Origin: Bagarius yarrelli
Lineage: Eukaryota > Chordata > Actinopteri > Siluriformes > Sisoridae
NCBI GenBank assembly: GCA_005784505.1
Contig: VCAZ01000182.1
Coordinates: 282,297 to 346,296, forward strand
Length of the DNA stretch: 64,000 nt
Reading direction: 5' to 3'
Shown here: positions 22,701 through 32,232 of the stretch, one piece after another
Position numbering within the stretch: the first letter of the stretch is position 1
Layout of the letters: each line of letters opens with the position of its first letter
The notes under the pieces: model-generated
The model's input: only the letters and a program-made list of their open reading frames with translations
Told to the model about the DNA's origin: nothing
Databases searched by the model: none
Position numbers and translations under genes: made by a program

Positions 22701-23267
22701 TGCCGACCTGCGAGTTGGATAAAATCAGCAGGATCAGATCAGACCTTCAGATTTAATCAGGTGACTCACCGGAAACCCCCTGAGCTTTAGAACTAATGTG
22801 ATTCTCATGGATGTTTTAGTTTAATGCTCGTCTATATTAGCCACAATGCAGTTCTAGCTGCTGCCGATAAGCAGTACAGTAGGATTTAGTGCTGCTTTTA
22901 TTTAAGAATAAAACCACCAGCACCACCAAGTTACCACTGTTGGGCCCCTGAGTAAGGCCCCTCAACCGTGCAGTTGTATAGAAGAGATAAATGTCAGTCG
23001 CTCTGGATAAAAACGCCCCCAAATGCTGAAAATGTGAATATAAATCATTGCGCTAACTGCAGGGACATCCAGACTAATGGAAACTGCATGGACGAAAGTC
23101 CACAGAATCTCAAAGTCAAGTTTTATTGGCGTGACCATATTTACAGTTACACTTTTACCAAAGCACAAAGAGACAAACAAACAAATGAAAGACAAAAATA
23201 TACAGAAAATATACAGAAAAAACAACCCTAGTGAAAATAGAGGTATATGGGACAAACAGGGCTAGGG

Positions 23268-23307
<40 letters not shown>

Positions 23308-23565
23308 CGTCCGGTCTCTATAGTCAGTGTGTGAGTGAGTCTGTCTTGTGTCAGTGTGTGTGTGTGTGTGTGTGTTGTCTGGTCTCTATAGTCAGTGTGT
23401 GAGTGCTGAGTCTGTAGCGTGTGTGTGTGTGTGTGTGTGTGTGTAGCGTCCGGTCTCTATAGTCAGTGTGTGTGAGTGCTGAGTCTGTAGTGTGTGTGTG
23501 TGTGTGTGGGTGTGTGTGTGTTGTCCGGTCTCTATAGTCAGTGTGTGAGTGAGTCTGTCTTGTGT

Positions 23566-23612
<47 letters not shown>

Positions 23613-23708
23613 GTCTGGTCTCTATAGTCAGTGTCTACTGTCCACTTAAAGATACTAAAAATACAGAGGCGCCACCCAACAAACTGCCACCAGAATGACT
23701 GAACACTT

Positions 23709-23745
<37 letters not shown>

Positions 23746-23890
23746 TGATGGCGGATTTAATACTGAAGCAGACCTCTGATTTCTGCAGCTCCCATATGCA
23801 CAGAGGAAGAACCACCAACAGGAGCAGGATGTAGAGGAGCACCACCAGAGGTCTGATCCATCTCCTCCAGTTCCCACAGATGCACGGCAT
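16404..23890 (-). CDS. tmem184c: Transmembrane protein 184C, complete, 10 coding exons
   Basis: Joined exons give 451 residues, against about 438 in human as I recall. The family (TMEM184 / organic solute transporter alpha-like) consists of multi-pass membrane proteins of poorly known function; TMEM184C has been called a candidate tumour suppressor. The start MPCICGNWRRWIRPL leads into the first hydrophobic helix (VVLLYILLLLVVLPLCIW). Later helices are seen in FIAGIFVFMTIPISLW, VLIALLVKVGVI and DFIICVEMFLAAIAHH. The family signature DTCRECYEAYVIYNFM and the cysteine cluster PPLCCCPPWPMGE are intact. The soluble C-tail (EAEEGSCFDSFLAMWDMSD, then RPRKSYFSQDAEQDERRG) is typical of 184C. All splice phases agree, with no frameshift or missing exon. 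It lies tail to tail with prmt9 and head toward the ednra 3' end. Confidence 0.96.
17132..17303 (-). CDS. tmem184c: tmem184c coding exon 9
   Basis: Reads DFIICVEMFLAAIAHHFSF, then YKPYIQEAEEGSCFDSFLAM and WDMSDIRADISEQVRNV. Donor gtgagt on the minus strand. It holds the last membrane helix and the start of the cytosolic tail. Confidence 0.95.
17393..17492 (-). CDS. tmem184c: tmem184c coding exon 8
   Basis: The acceptor lies in a GT-rich tract (minus strand cacacag). It encodes QAVLIALLVKVGVISDSHTW, then DWVSVEAVATGLQ. Donor gtacca. Confidence 0.94.
17493..18324 (-). other. tmem184c intron, no feature seen
   Basis: Starts with a short GT microsatellite (17493-17512), otherwise AT-rich and without a recognised repeat family. 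Two overlapping open frames on opposite strands at 17710-18004 have no recognisable protein sequence. Confidence 0.5.
18325..18437 (-). CDS. tmem184c: tmem184c coding exon 7
   Basis: Acceptor tttctcctcag, donor gtgagc. It encodes FAMYCLVLFYRTLREELGPI, then KPVGKFLCVKLVVFVSF; the tryptophan codon is split to the next exon. Confidence 0.95.
18545..18638 (-). CDS. tmem184c: tmem184c coding exon 6
   Basis: Acceptor gtcttcag, donor gtacgt. It encodes ICQLCGVYDEGNFSSKNAW, then TYLVIMNNLSQL, matching the YDEGNFS..NAWTYLVIINN signature. Confidence 0.95.
19032..19214. repeat. 61-bp tandem repeat, three copies
   Basis: Three consecutive copies of a unit containing cctacagagctgatccacca and gtgcagaagggggcagg, separated by about 61 bases. 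They are moderately diverged and sit in a tmem184c intron. Confidence 0.8.
19430..19680 (-). mobile_element. Probable non-LTR retrotransposon reverse-transcriptase remnant
   Basis: The stretch aacacattcctgagggacgt ... gttctgtacatcaaggagtt ... atccaggacctgaag resembles, on the minus strand, the reverse-transcriptase region of common fish LINEs (the block whose top strand reads like cagaacacagccctgaggg). It is short and full of stops. This is pattern memory and not a search. Confidence 0.35.
19829..19903 (-). CDS. tmem184c: tmem184c coding exon 5
   Basis: Acceptor tgtgtgcag, donor gtgagt. It encodes VLLLRCKLGVLQYTVVRPVT then TVVA, matching EVLLFRCKLGVLQYTVVRP. Confidence 0.95.
19945..20135 (-). 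repeat. tRNA-headed SINE (family I), minus strand
   Basis: Nearly full length. Minus-strand tail is in gcagacacttattatccaga, the body in gtcttgctcaggggtccagc, and the B-box region in ctgggagtcgaacccttgg. It faces another copy at 20178-20345, making an inverted pair. Confidence 0.8.
20178..20345 (+). repeat. tRNA-headed SINE (family I), plus strand
   Basis: It has tagctcactggttagggtgt (A box) and gggtcaatagttcaatttct (B box), then ggaccaccaaaggtgcc. Diverged copy, head to head with the preceding SINE. Confidence 0.75.
20626..20831 (-). CDS. tmem184c: tmem184c coding exon 4 (family signature)
   Basis: Acceptor tctgtgctccag, donor gtgagt. It encodes WIALKYPNIAIYVDTCRECY, then EAYVIYNFMIFLLNYL and HLPPLCCCPPWPMG. 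This is the most conserved block of the family. Confidence 0.97.
21176..21343 (-). repeat. tRNA-headed SINE (family I), minus strand
   Basis: Tail gtttagcagatgttctcatt, body gggcctttctcaggggccca, head cagtccaacacctttaccac. Confidence 0.8.
22075..22125 (-). repeat. SINE tail fragment
   Basis: Only the 3' tail is kept (ggtagacgtccttaaccaaa, gcgacttacac) on the minus strand. Confidence 0.45.
22383..22419 (-). CDS. tmem184c: tmem184c coding exon 3 (37-base microexon)
   Basis: Acceptor ctcctcag, donor gtaagt. It encodes only ILWMVPIYSLDS plus one base of the preceding arginine codon. Sequence and both phases match ILWMVPIYSLDSW of the family. Confidence 0.95.
22577..22707 (-). CDS. tmem184c: tmem184c coding exon 2
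   Basis: Acceptor caactcgcag, donor gtacca. It encodes VGTHNKAWFIAGIFVFMTI, then PISLWGILQHLVHYTHPELQ and KPII. It holds the second membrane helix. Confidence 0.96.
22915..23044 (+). repeat. tRNA-headed SINE (family I), 5'-truncated
   Basis: It starts at ccaccagcaccaccaag and continues cactgttgggcccctgagta, then tcagtcgctctggataaaaa. Head is lost. Confidence 0.75.
23262..23752. repeat. Composite GT microsatellite with an embedded ~30-bp repeated block
   Basis: Several (GT)n runs alternate with five copies of a block containing ggtctctatagtcagtgtgt, near 23310, 23373, 23448, 23525 and 23615. The spacing varies with the GT run length. It is next to coding exon 1 of tmem184c and presumably length-polymorphic. 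Confidence 0.9.
23774..23890 (-). CDS. tmem184c: tmem184c coding exon 1 (start codon)
   Basis: The ATG at 23890-23888 starts MPCICGNWRRWIRPLVVLLY, then ILLLLVVLPLCIWELQKSE, 39 codons. The donor gtctgc is weak, but joining GAG to the VGTHNKAW exon reproduces the family sequence exactly in phase. A minus-strand acceptor (tctgttcctcag) at 23939-23941 implies a 5' UTR part from 23938 and an upstream non-coding exon. Confidence 0.95.
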
Positions 23891-24181
23891 CTTCTCCCGC
23901 TCCGATCTTCCTCCTCTTCCTCACATTCGGCTGAAGATCTGAGGAACAGAGGAACCCTGATCAGCTGATTCACTGTAAACAAACGCGCGCACATGCTAAC
24001 CCTTAAAACACACCGTTTTAACCTCCATATTTCCTCAGAAATGCTGTGTTTAAATCCGCAAATAAGCTGCATATAAATATTAACACTATTAAAGTAAAGT
24101 TTGACCTGTTTAGTGAGGAAGGACAGCAAAAATCCCTCGGAAATACTGGGACAAAAGTTTACTTCAACAACGCAGTGCTGG

Positions 24182-24190
24182 ACTTCCGGT
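24182..24190. promoter_or_regulatory. ETS-type element, candidate tmem184c promoter site
   Basis: The word acttccggt is the consensus ETS/GABP site often found at TATA-less housekeeping promoters. It lies about 290 bases upstream of the tmem184c start codon, and a gtaaac donor-like site follows on the minus strand near 24165. Inference from position and motif only. Confidence 0.4.
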
Positions 24191-24239
24191 TTGTCTCGAC
24201 GAACGGGGTTGCCAGATTTCAGTGCTAACGCGTTTCCCT

Positions 24240-25230
24240 ATTTTATTCAAAAAGGGTTTCTATATTACTTGTTATTGTTTATTTTTCTTATAAGCCTCAA
24301 TAACAATTATAGAAAAGCTAAAATTTATGTATAAGATTACATTATTTTAATTTTACATTTTAATTCTCTACAAAATATCCCATAATAAATTAAAAGAAAA
24401 TGCTAAATTAATAGATAAAAATATACAAATAAAACAATCAGGAAAGTAGAAAAATGTAACAATATAAAACCAAAATTTTTCATGAACATCTAATAACATA
24501 AATATGAAAAAAATTACATTAAGACGGTAAATACTATGTACATTGTCTATATATGCGGGAAAATCATGATCTTTTTGTTTTAATTTGAGCTATTAATTGT
24601 TATCAAACTGGTGAACATATAATAAATAATGAAAGGTGAATAAAACAAACACAATTGATCTTTTACCAAAATCAATCAAGATAATCATTTTCTGCAAATA
24701 TAATTCTTGAATTATTACAAACTGGCAACCAAACCCGGCCGCCGACGCTGTGTTATTTTTCCGTCAGTATTAAACAAAATCTCGCCTCTTAACTGCGAAC
24801 TGTTTGGTAAAAACATTTGTATTATAAAATATAAAATATATAAATATAATGTAAATACATGATTCTGTTATATATTATTAAATAATGTATTTTGCGAATA
24901 GACTTTGTGACGATATTTTGCGTATTGTCTCTGCGTATAGACGTTTGTGTACGTTTAGTGACGTACACGGAAAATAACGCCTTTATCCAATCGTTTAAAA
25001 CCAATGACAGACCATGACTTCAATGGGGTGAAATGGCATTTCTGTAAATCTCCCCTAGATGGCAGTGTGAACCTACAGTAAACCCACACAGTCATCAGCC
25101 CCCCTTCAGTTTTAATTTCTGTTTTTTATGATTGATATATCTTTTCTTTGATTTTAACATGTACTGGATTTTCCCTACTTATAGTCACATATTTTTTTCT
25201 TTTTTTAGTTCCCTTTTAAATTTAAACGTT
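24240..25230. other. AT-rich intergenic stretch, nothing recognised
   Basis: Very AT-rich sequence upstream of tmem184c, without repeats or genes that I can recognise. Confidence 0.5.
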
Positions 25231-25238
25231 CCTGTGAT

Positions 25239-25413
25239 GTGGTGGCTCATGGCTAAAGTGTTGGATTACCAATTTGAAGATTGTGGGTTCAATTCCCAGC
25301 TCCACCATGCCACCACTGTTGGGCCTGAGCAAGGCATTAACCCCCAATCGCTCAGTTATATAACAAGGAATATTGTATGTCGCTCTGGATAAGAACATCT
25401 GGTAAATATGTAA
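25239..25413 (+). repeat. tRNA-headed SINE (family I), near full length
   Basis: Well preserved: ggtggctcatggctaaagtg (A box), ttgtgggttcaattcccagc (B box), cactgttgggcctgagcaag, tgtcgctctggataagaaca at the tail. It is a good reference copy for the family. Confidence 0.88.
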
Positions 25414-25424
25414 TATTCATTTTC

Positions 25425-25735
25425 TATACCCGCTTATTCCTTAATTCGGGGTCACAGGGATCTGCTGGAGTCTAACCCGTCTCTGAAAGGGGGAAAGGCA
25501 GAAGGGGGACACCCTGGACAGATCACCAGTCCATCACAGGGCCACACACACACACACACTCCTATGGGCAATTTAGAATCACCAATCAATCTAACATACA
25601 TGTTTTTTTGGACTGTGGAAGGAAACCGGAGAACCCGGAGTAAACACACACAGGGAGAACATACACACTCCACACAGAAAGATATCGAACGCAGGACCTT
25701 CTTACTGTGGGGTGACAGTGCTAAACACTTGGTAT
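25425..25735 (-). repeat. Common teleost interspersed repeat (gggtcac...ggaaaccggag type)
   Basis: It contains cggggtcacagggatctgct, accctggacagatcaccagt, caatttagaatcaccaatca, gactgtggaaggaaaccgg and ggaccttcttactgtggggt. This block occurs in high copy in many fish genomes. A truncated relative is at 57385-57492. Orientation is not certain. Confidence 0.8.
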
Positions 25736-26039
25736 AACTAATAATACTTTTTATCCGTTTATAGTGTATTTTCGTGAAGCCTCTGTAGAACAATCTTACT
25801 TAACTTTGTCTCTATTTTACGTGAGTGTAAGAATCCTTAGAGTTCCAGTTTCGATTGAGTTCTTTTTCCTAAAAACACTGACGACTTTAAACTCCTTTTA
25901 ATTTATCAGATTTGAGTATTTACATGGCTGTGCTATAATTTATTACCAAGTGAACATGCAGCTGATTCCCTGAACCCGACCCACGTCATCTGGCAGCTTA
26001 TATTTTAACATTTCTAATCAAATAAAAACAAACTGATAG

Positions 26040-26690
26040 AATGGACTTGGCGAAGGTTTCGCTCATGAGGTCTGTTTGTTCTCTGTGAGTCTGATTCGAT
26101 GACCTCAGAGCGTTTGTTACTAGTCTGCTTTACTGCACCATTCGAGCCTGCCTCTATTACCCTCATTAACATCCTGCCAATGACAAGCGAGTGTTTAGCA
26201 GTGTTTTTTATGGAGGAAGGGATTGATTTTAAACACCCCGCTGTGTTTTTTTCTTCACTCAGGCTTGTTATTTTTCCTGGGTGCCAGAGGGGATCAGATC
26301 CAGCTCACATTTTACCAGCAATCAGTTTCGCCAGTTGGAACACACTGCAGACTGGATTTTAAATCTGAACAGCAGAAAGTCTTTTAGAATAAAACTGGGG
26401 TCATCTCGAGTGTCCGAGTATCAGATTCTGATTGCAGAGAGTTTTACTTTGTCCCTTGACTCGACTTATTCCACTGCCCTTAAGTCTCACTGACTGCCTC
26501 TGTTAGGGACAGATTGTGCATGTGCAGTATATAAACTCGACCGCTTTGACTTTGGTAAATTTTAAGACATTTCCAGCACATTAATGACTGCAAGTGACTG
26601 CTGGGCAAAATGACACCAGTGGCACCGCCATGTTAGAGCAGAATTAGACAAACAGCTCCTCGGTCTCCGAAGTCAGCAAACATATTCAAA
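26040..26690. other. Non-repetitive intergenic block
   Basis: Moderately GC-balanced, unique-looking sequence with two long open frames (26099-26362, 26281-26493) that resemble no protein I know. Could be regulatory; no direct evidence. Confidence 0.3.
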
Positions 26691-26696
26691 AATTAA

Positions 26697-27037
26697 GTCG
26701 AGTCCCCTTTATTTATATAGTTTTTTTCAACAATAAAGATTGTTTCAAAGCAGCTTTACAGAATTAAATAAGACACTAAAAGTTAGAAATAAAATAAAAT
26801 AAAATAAGACACTTAAAAGTCACTAAAACACAGAGTTCAGTTTAATTAATGTCTGTAAATTTAAAGTCCCCAATTAAACAATCAGAGGCGACAGCGGCAA
26901 GAAACCAAAACTCCATCAGTGACAGAATGGAGAAAACCACTGGGAGAAACCAGGTTCAGTCGGGGGGGCAGTTCTCCTCTGAGCAGATGAACCAGCAGGT
27001 TCTTCTTTCTATACTGCAGTAAAGATTCGGTGGTTGT
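26697..27037 (+). repeat. Dispersed repeat, about 300 bp, copy B
   Basis: Near-identical over long blocks to 4050-4345, including ctccatcagtgacagaatgg and ggcagttctcctctgagcag. It keeps a longer 5' part (tttatttatatag, then aagcagctttacaga). Confidence 0.85.
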
Positions 27038-27483
27038 ATTTAAATATCATTAGAATGGTGGATTGTGTTCTTGAATATGCAGTTAAATTTTTGTTAAAAG
27101 TGTATTTTTATGTCTTAAATTGAATATTTTTAGTTGTGTATTATTTGTAAGCTGAAGTTACGTTGTTAATGGGGAAAGGGTCTCACTTCAGTTCCTCCTC
27201 GCAATCCTTGCAGACTTGTGTGTGTGTGTGTGTGTGTGTGTTTAATAAATTGCAGGTATGTCATCGCATCAAAATCATTTTAGATTGAAACAATTTTCTG
27301 TAATTATAGAGTATGATTATATATATAGATATATATTCAAAATGATGTTGAGAATGAGATTATATTTACCCTTATAGAATTCTAGGTTTGTGCTGTGTGT
27401 AATGTCTTATGCGTGTCAGAGTTTTATTGTTAAATGAGGTAGAAAACAGCCTTGAACTTGAGTGAGACAGACCACAGAGCCTC

Positions 27484-27484
<1 letters not shown>

Positions 27485-27522
<38 letters not shown>
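27485..27522. repeat. (GT)n microsatellite
   Basis: Roughly 18 GT units. Another shorter GT tract lies at 27219-27241. Confidence 0.9.
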
Positions 27523-27525
<3 letters not shown>

Positions 27526-27579
27526 GTGGTCTTTATCCCTGTCCTGTCTATAATAAGCTGCAGACGTGGTCCACCGAAG

Positions 27580-27780
27580 CTTGTAGTGTCGTGAAATTCT
27601 TTGTGATGAAAGTTGAAGTCCGGTACACTTTGTCATGCTGGAACTGCGTTTGGGTCTCTCAGTTCCAGTAAAGAAATAATGTAACGCTGCAACATGCAAA
27701 AACATTTCCGGACATTTATACAACACATTCTATTTCAGGATGCTGGTAAGGCGTCACAAACTTTTGGCCGTTAAGAGCAC
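27580..27780. mobile_element. Tc1/mariner-derived short remnant
   Basis: The words tgtcatgctggaactgcgtt and cacaaacttttggcc resemble the ends and interior of the common fish TIR element that ends in caaacttttggccatat. Truncated and non-coding. Confidence 0.4.
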
Positions 27781-28405
27781 ATATAACAAAATTCTAACAT
27801 CCATTATTATTTATTATTATTATTTAGTCCACCATAATTCCGGAGCCTTACCGGATTCTTTATTCTAGAAGAAAGAACTAGAGCCCTGCTAGTGATTCAA
27901 TAAGAGTTATTTATAAGAGGAAAACATACAAGATGTTAAGAAGTTCAGGAACTGGAATGGCATCTGATGGGGCATCTGATGGGGTTCTGGAAAGTCGAGT
28001 TTGTTTAAGTTATTGGACAGTTGATGGTTCTTTATTTTCTCTCTTCCAGTTGTTGTCATTAAAATGATCCAGACTGGAAATTCGGGTCTTTTTGAGGAAA
28101 CAGAGTGTTACGTTCTGGACCTCATTATGGGTAAAGCTGCAGTAATGGGAAATCCTAAATTTGGCTAAATGATAAGTAATCAAGAAGTTAAACCACATAA
28201 GAACTCTGACAATCGTTAACATGATGAAGTGTCCAAGAATGTTGATGCAGCAGAACCTTATTGTAAAAGTGTGCACTATAATAAACTTCCCCAAAACCAC
28301 AGTAGCAAAGCTTCAATCCTACCATGAAGGAATTCATTCCTGTCTTTATTTTGGTTCTTTCGATCCACTTTCTCATACTGTCTGCATGTATACATCAAGT
28401 CATAC

Positions 28406-28893
28406 ACCCCTCAGCCATAACGTTATAACCATGCTGGGTGAGGGGAGATTTATGCCACCAGGACACACTATGGAAAGCTGGCTAACTAGTCAAGGCCATG
28501 AGCTCCTAGCAGTTATCCTCTGCTAAGCTTTTGGTCCTGACTTTTATGTGGATGTTACTTTGATATGTACCTAAACTTATATAGCTAAGGGTTTTAAGTT
28601 TAGAACTAAACTTACCCAAACCAAATACACCTGTTTATGGCAGCATTGTTTTTAACAGCAGTAGGAATATCTAGCAGTAGGAATTATTAGGGGGACATAA
28701 CAATGAGTTCCAGATGTTGACTTGGCTTTTAAGTTCCCCAGATCTCAAACTGTAGGATGTGCTGAAGAAAAAAAGGTCACACTTGACAACATGAAGAACC
28801 TGTTGGCAGAAGCTACAGCACACCATGAAACGGTCTTGTAAATTCTATTGCTTACTGGGTCATATTCTAATTTTAGTGTTATGGCTGATCAAT
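28406..28893. mobile_element. Short inverted-repeat DNA transposon (MITE-like)
   Basis: The left end ctcagccataacgttataac and right end tagtgttatggctgatcaat are inverted repeats sharing tcagccataac. The interior of about 450 bases has no transposase. Elements with cagccataac termini are widespread in teleosts. Confidence 0.7.
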
Positions 28894-28934
28894 AAACGTA
28901 ACTTTGGTTAAAGTCATTTTGAGGTTTCTACTAG

Positions 28935-29339
28935 ATGAACATTCTTGGATACCACAGGATTTTTTCCCTAAACGGAGCTCCATCCTCCTACCTACATGCA
29001 CTCATCACTCCATGCAACAGCACCACACCGCGCTCTCTCAGACCCACAGGTACTGCTCGGCTTCTTTCACCATCCCCGAGGACACTAGGTAGGTCTGCCT
29101 TCAGACTTTTGTCTGTTTTGGCACCAGGATGGTGGAATGAACATCCCATCAGTGTCAGGACAGCAGAGTCACTGGCCGTCTTTAAGATGCATTTGAAAAC
29201 TCATCTCTTTCTTATATACCTGCTCTCGACATTAAAAAAAAACCTCTTGTATCAGTATTAAACTGTTCTATGATGAGACTCAAAGCACTTTTTGTACGTC
29301 GCTCTGGACAAGAACATCTGCTAAATACTGCAAATGTAA
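28935..29339 (+). mobile_element. 3' end of a non-LTR retrotransposon (LINE)
   Basis: The + frame at 28935-29261 ends with LSVLAPGWWNEHPISVRTAE, then FKMHLKTHLF. This is the typical C-terminus of fish LINE ORF2 proteins (P..WN.LP..IR.A.SL..FK..LKT.LF). The following 3' UTR ends with gtcgctctggacaagaacat at 29298, the same tail as the family I SINEs. 5'-truncated, inactive. Confidence 0.75.
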
Positions 29340-29732
29340 GTCACTTTGAAACATGTCAGCTTTTGTCACAGTATTTTTTGGTGTTTGGTCTGAAATCCAG
29401 ATTCAGGACTGGACCGAGGCAACGACCTAAAAACTGCAATGAAGCTGCTTAAAGCTTTTATTTTATTTTCAGTAAAATATTGAGTGAATAAAAAATTCAT
29501 TTGTGTTATAACAGTTTCTCGAGTGTTATATGGTAGTATGAATTTGGCAGCCAGATCTAAAGCAGAAATATTCAGTCTTCACTTCCTCAAAAAACAACAA
29601 CAGGACAATAAAAAATAAAATAAAACCCAGAATAAATAATGGTTGTGTTTTTATGGTATAAATAACATAATTATGGAAAACATTTATGTACAGTAGCACA
29701 GTGGTAGGAAGTGGGAAGTGGGAAGTGGGAGG

Positions 29733-29885
29733 TGGTAACGCGGTGGTTAAGTTGTTGGGCCGCTAATTGAAAGATCAGGGCTTGATTCCCAGCACCACCA
29801 AGCTGCCTCCACTGGGCCCCTGAGTAAGGTCCCCAACCCCCAACTGCTCAGTTGTTAAACTAGATAAATTAAATGTGAAAAATGT
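29733..29885 (+). repeat. tRNA-headed SINE (family I)
   Basis: Reads aacgcggtggttaagttgtt, then gggcttgattcccagcacca and cactgggcccctgagtaagg. Most of the tail is lost. Confidence 0.8.
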
Positions 29886-29976
29886 ATAACAAATGATATT
29901 TTTCTATATTTTTTAAAATATACTTTACACTTTAAAGTTTATATTTCTGGGTCATGTTGGAGGAATGACACTTGAT

Positions 29977-30240
29977 GGGGGCAGTGGTGGCTCAAATGGT
30001 TAAGGTGCTGAGTTGTTAATCTGAAGACCAGAAACACCTGGGTTCAAGCCCCACCTCCGGAAAGTCCGGCAAGTCAACCACTGTTGGGTCCTTGAGCAAG
30101 ACCCTTAACCCCTCCTGCTCCAGGGGGCGCTGTATCATAGCTGACCCTGCGCTCTGACCCCCAACTTACTAAGATGGGATATGTAAAAAAATGCATTTCA
30201 TTGGCTCTGTACACGTACCTTCCACAATGAATTGAATGTT
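29977..30240 (+). repeat. tRNA-headed SINE, family II, copy 2
   Basis: Best preserved copy: cagtggtggctcaaatggtt (A box), acctgggttcaagccccacc (B box), ccactgttgggtccttgagc, tgctccagggggcgctgtat, tgaattgaatgttattatta at the 3' end. Confidence 0.88.
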
Positions 30241-31750
30241 ATTATTATTATTACTAAGAAAGATGCGTCTCGCTGGTCACTCGGTGTCAGTCTGCTGTTC
30301 GAGGACCTTTCAGTGATTATTATAAGAGCTTTCTGTCTGAACAATGTTAAAACGACATTCTCAGCTTCTCTGTGTCCTCCAAAGTGAACTCAGTTCCTCT
30401 TTGGCAAAGACAAACTTTTCCCACCAAATTCCTTAAACCAGCCGCCTTTTTCCCAAAAGACAGATTTTTTCTTTGGAGAGACTTCATAAGACCATAAGCG
30501 AGAGAAAAATTTCTACCTCTGACCAGGAGCCTTCTGAGACTTGGACAGGTCTGTGTTATTGCCGAAATGAATAATCCTGACTTTCGTCCATAAATGATTA
30601 TTTTTAATTGGAATGTAAAAACATAATTAAACGTTATTATTATTTGTGTAAACTAGTCCTGATACCAGTAAAGGTTCTAATGGTATTATTTCAGTGTCAA
30701 ACACACACAACTCTAAAACAAGCTATAGAAAGTAATGCATTATAAAATCATTAAGACCAGAATCAGGAAAAGTAGCCAGAATTTATTAAGCAGATTGGGA
30801 CCCTGTATATAGACCAGTGCGAGGGATCCCGACTGAACAGGGTTATAGAGGAACGAAAAACAAAACATACACTGTGTGATTTTGGCCAGGATTTGGTCCT
30901 CTAAGACAAGTTTTAAAATCCTAAACGTTTCCCATAATTCTACAGTAACTGCTCGTTTGACCTGTTCACCAACAGCGAAATAACTGCCATTAGGATCAGT
31001 TTTTTTTCCTGTGATGAATGAATCTTGGCAGTGGCAGAAGATTTCAGACTTTTTCCTGCAGTGTGACTAAAACCACTGTAAAACCGAGAACCAATAGGAG
31101 CGCCGAACTCATCAAACACTAATCAAATTATTCTTTGATAGAAATTGCTATTATTATTTATGTACAAAACAACAAAAAGATCAATTATGACAATAATAAC
31201 TTTAATTTCAAACATTGTGATAAACTGTATCTGCCCATAATACAATATACTGCAGCATTTAACATTATACACTGGGTTATTTAACAGTTTATTTATAGAT
31301 TTATATAGTTCCATGTAAATATACAGTATATAATAGAACTACAACATATAATACTGTAGGTAAGTGTGAAGGATTCACAGTGTAAGGAGAAAAGAGACAT
31401 TTTTTAGAACTCTTGGCTTGTTCTTACTTTAATGCCGAAGCCTCGACGTTCCCACGACCTCTGAACTTAGAAATGTTTGTTTAACATGATCACAAGAAGT
31501 TTGTTGAAGTTGGCCAGCGTCTGTGGATTTATTCTAAAATTTAAAGGGGATTAAAAGTCATTACCCCCTGTCTTTCTAAGAACAAGCTAATGCGGCTGCA
31601 AGACGTCAGGAGGAAATCATCTTCTGTGTACTTCTGTTTTCTTTTTTTTAGCACTTTTTTTGGAACAGCTTCTTGTTCCGGTTGTATGTTATGTCTTAAA
31701 AACTTTCTGAACACGTCTATAGAATTAATATGAATAATTGGTGAATTATG
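30241..31750. other. Intergenic stretch, nothing recognised
   Basis: AT-rich unique-looking sequence between SINEs. A 63-codon open frame on the minus strand (31123-31314) has no known features. Confidence 0.5.
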
Positions 31751-31756
31751 AAAGCA

Positions 31757-31890
31757 GGTGTGGTTCTGCTAATTGAAAGATTAATTCCCAGCACCACAAT
31801 GATACCCCAGATGGGCCCCTAAGCAAGGCCCTTAACCCCCTTATTGCTCAGTTGTATAAAAGAGGAATGTAAGTCTGATAAATGTAAATA
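31757..31890 (+). repeat. tRNA-headed SINE (family I)
   Basis: Reads tctgctaattgaaagattaa, ttcccagcaccac, gatgggcccctaagcaaggc. It adjoins an inverted copy. Confidence 0.7.
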
Positions 31891-31895
31891 AACTG

Positions 31896-32075
31896 TGTTC
31901 GGCAGACGCTTTCATTCAAAACAACTTACATTTTCTTCTTATTTTTTTATCAGACTGAGCAGTTGAGGCTTAACGGCCTTGCACAGGAGTCCAGATGTGA
32001 CATCTTAGTTTTGCTGGTAATTAAACACATGATCTTTAGATCGGCAGTCCAACATCTCAACCACTGAACTACACA
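31896..32075 (-). repeat. tRNA-headed SINE (family I), minus strand
   Basis: Tail ttcggcagacgctttcattc, then ccttgcacaggagtccagat, head ggcagtccaacatctcaacc. Tail to tail with the preceding copy. Confidence 0.75.
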
Positions 32076-32107
32076 ATAGTAAATTATATACACTGGACAC
32101 CAAAATC

Positions 32108-32232
32108 TTATCCAATTAACCTTTTTTGAGACAGTTGGGGATTAAGGGCCTTGCTCAAGGGCCCAGGGGTGGTAGCTTGGTAGTGCTGGGAAATAAACCC
32201 ACAATCTTCTGGTTAGCTTAACCACTAAGCCC
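32108..32232 (-). repeat. tRNA-headed SINE (family I), minus strand, 3'-truncated
   Basis: Body gggccttgctcaagggccca, B-box region ctgggaaataaacccac, head ctggttagcttaaccactaa. Confidence 0.75.

Noticed and set aside
25239..25320. Possible tRNA gene (A and B box words)
   Set aside because: The head belongs to a dispersed SINE family with a shared LINE-like tail. No intact cloverleaf or terminator was seen, and the same applies to all other copies.
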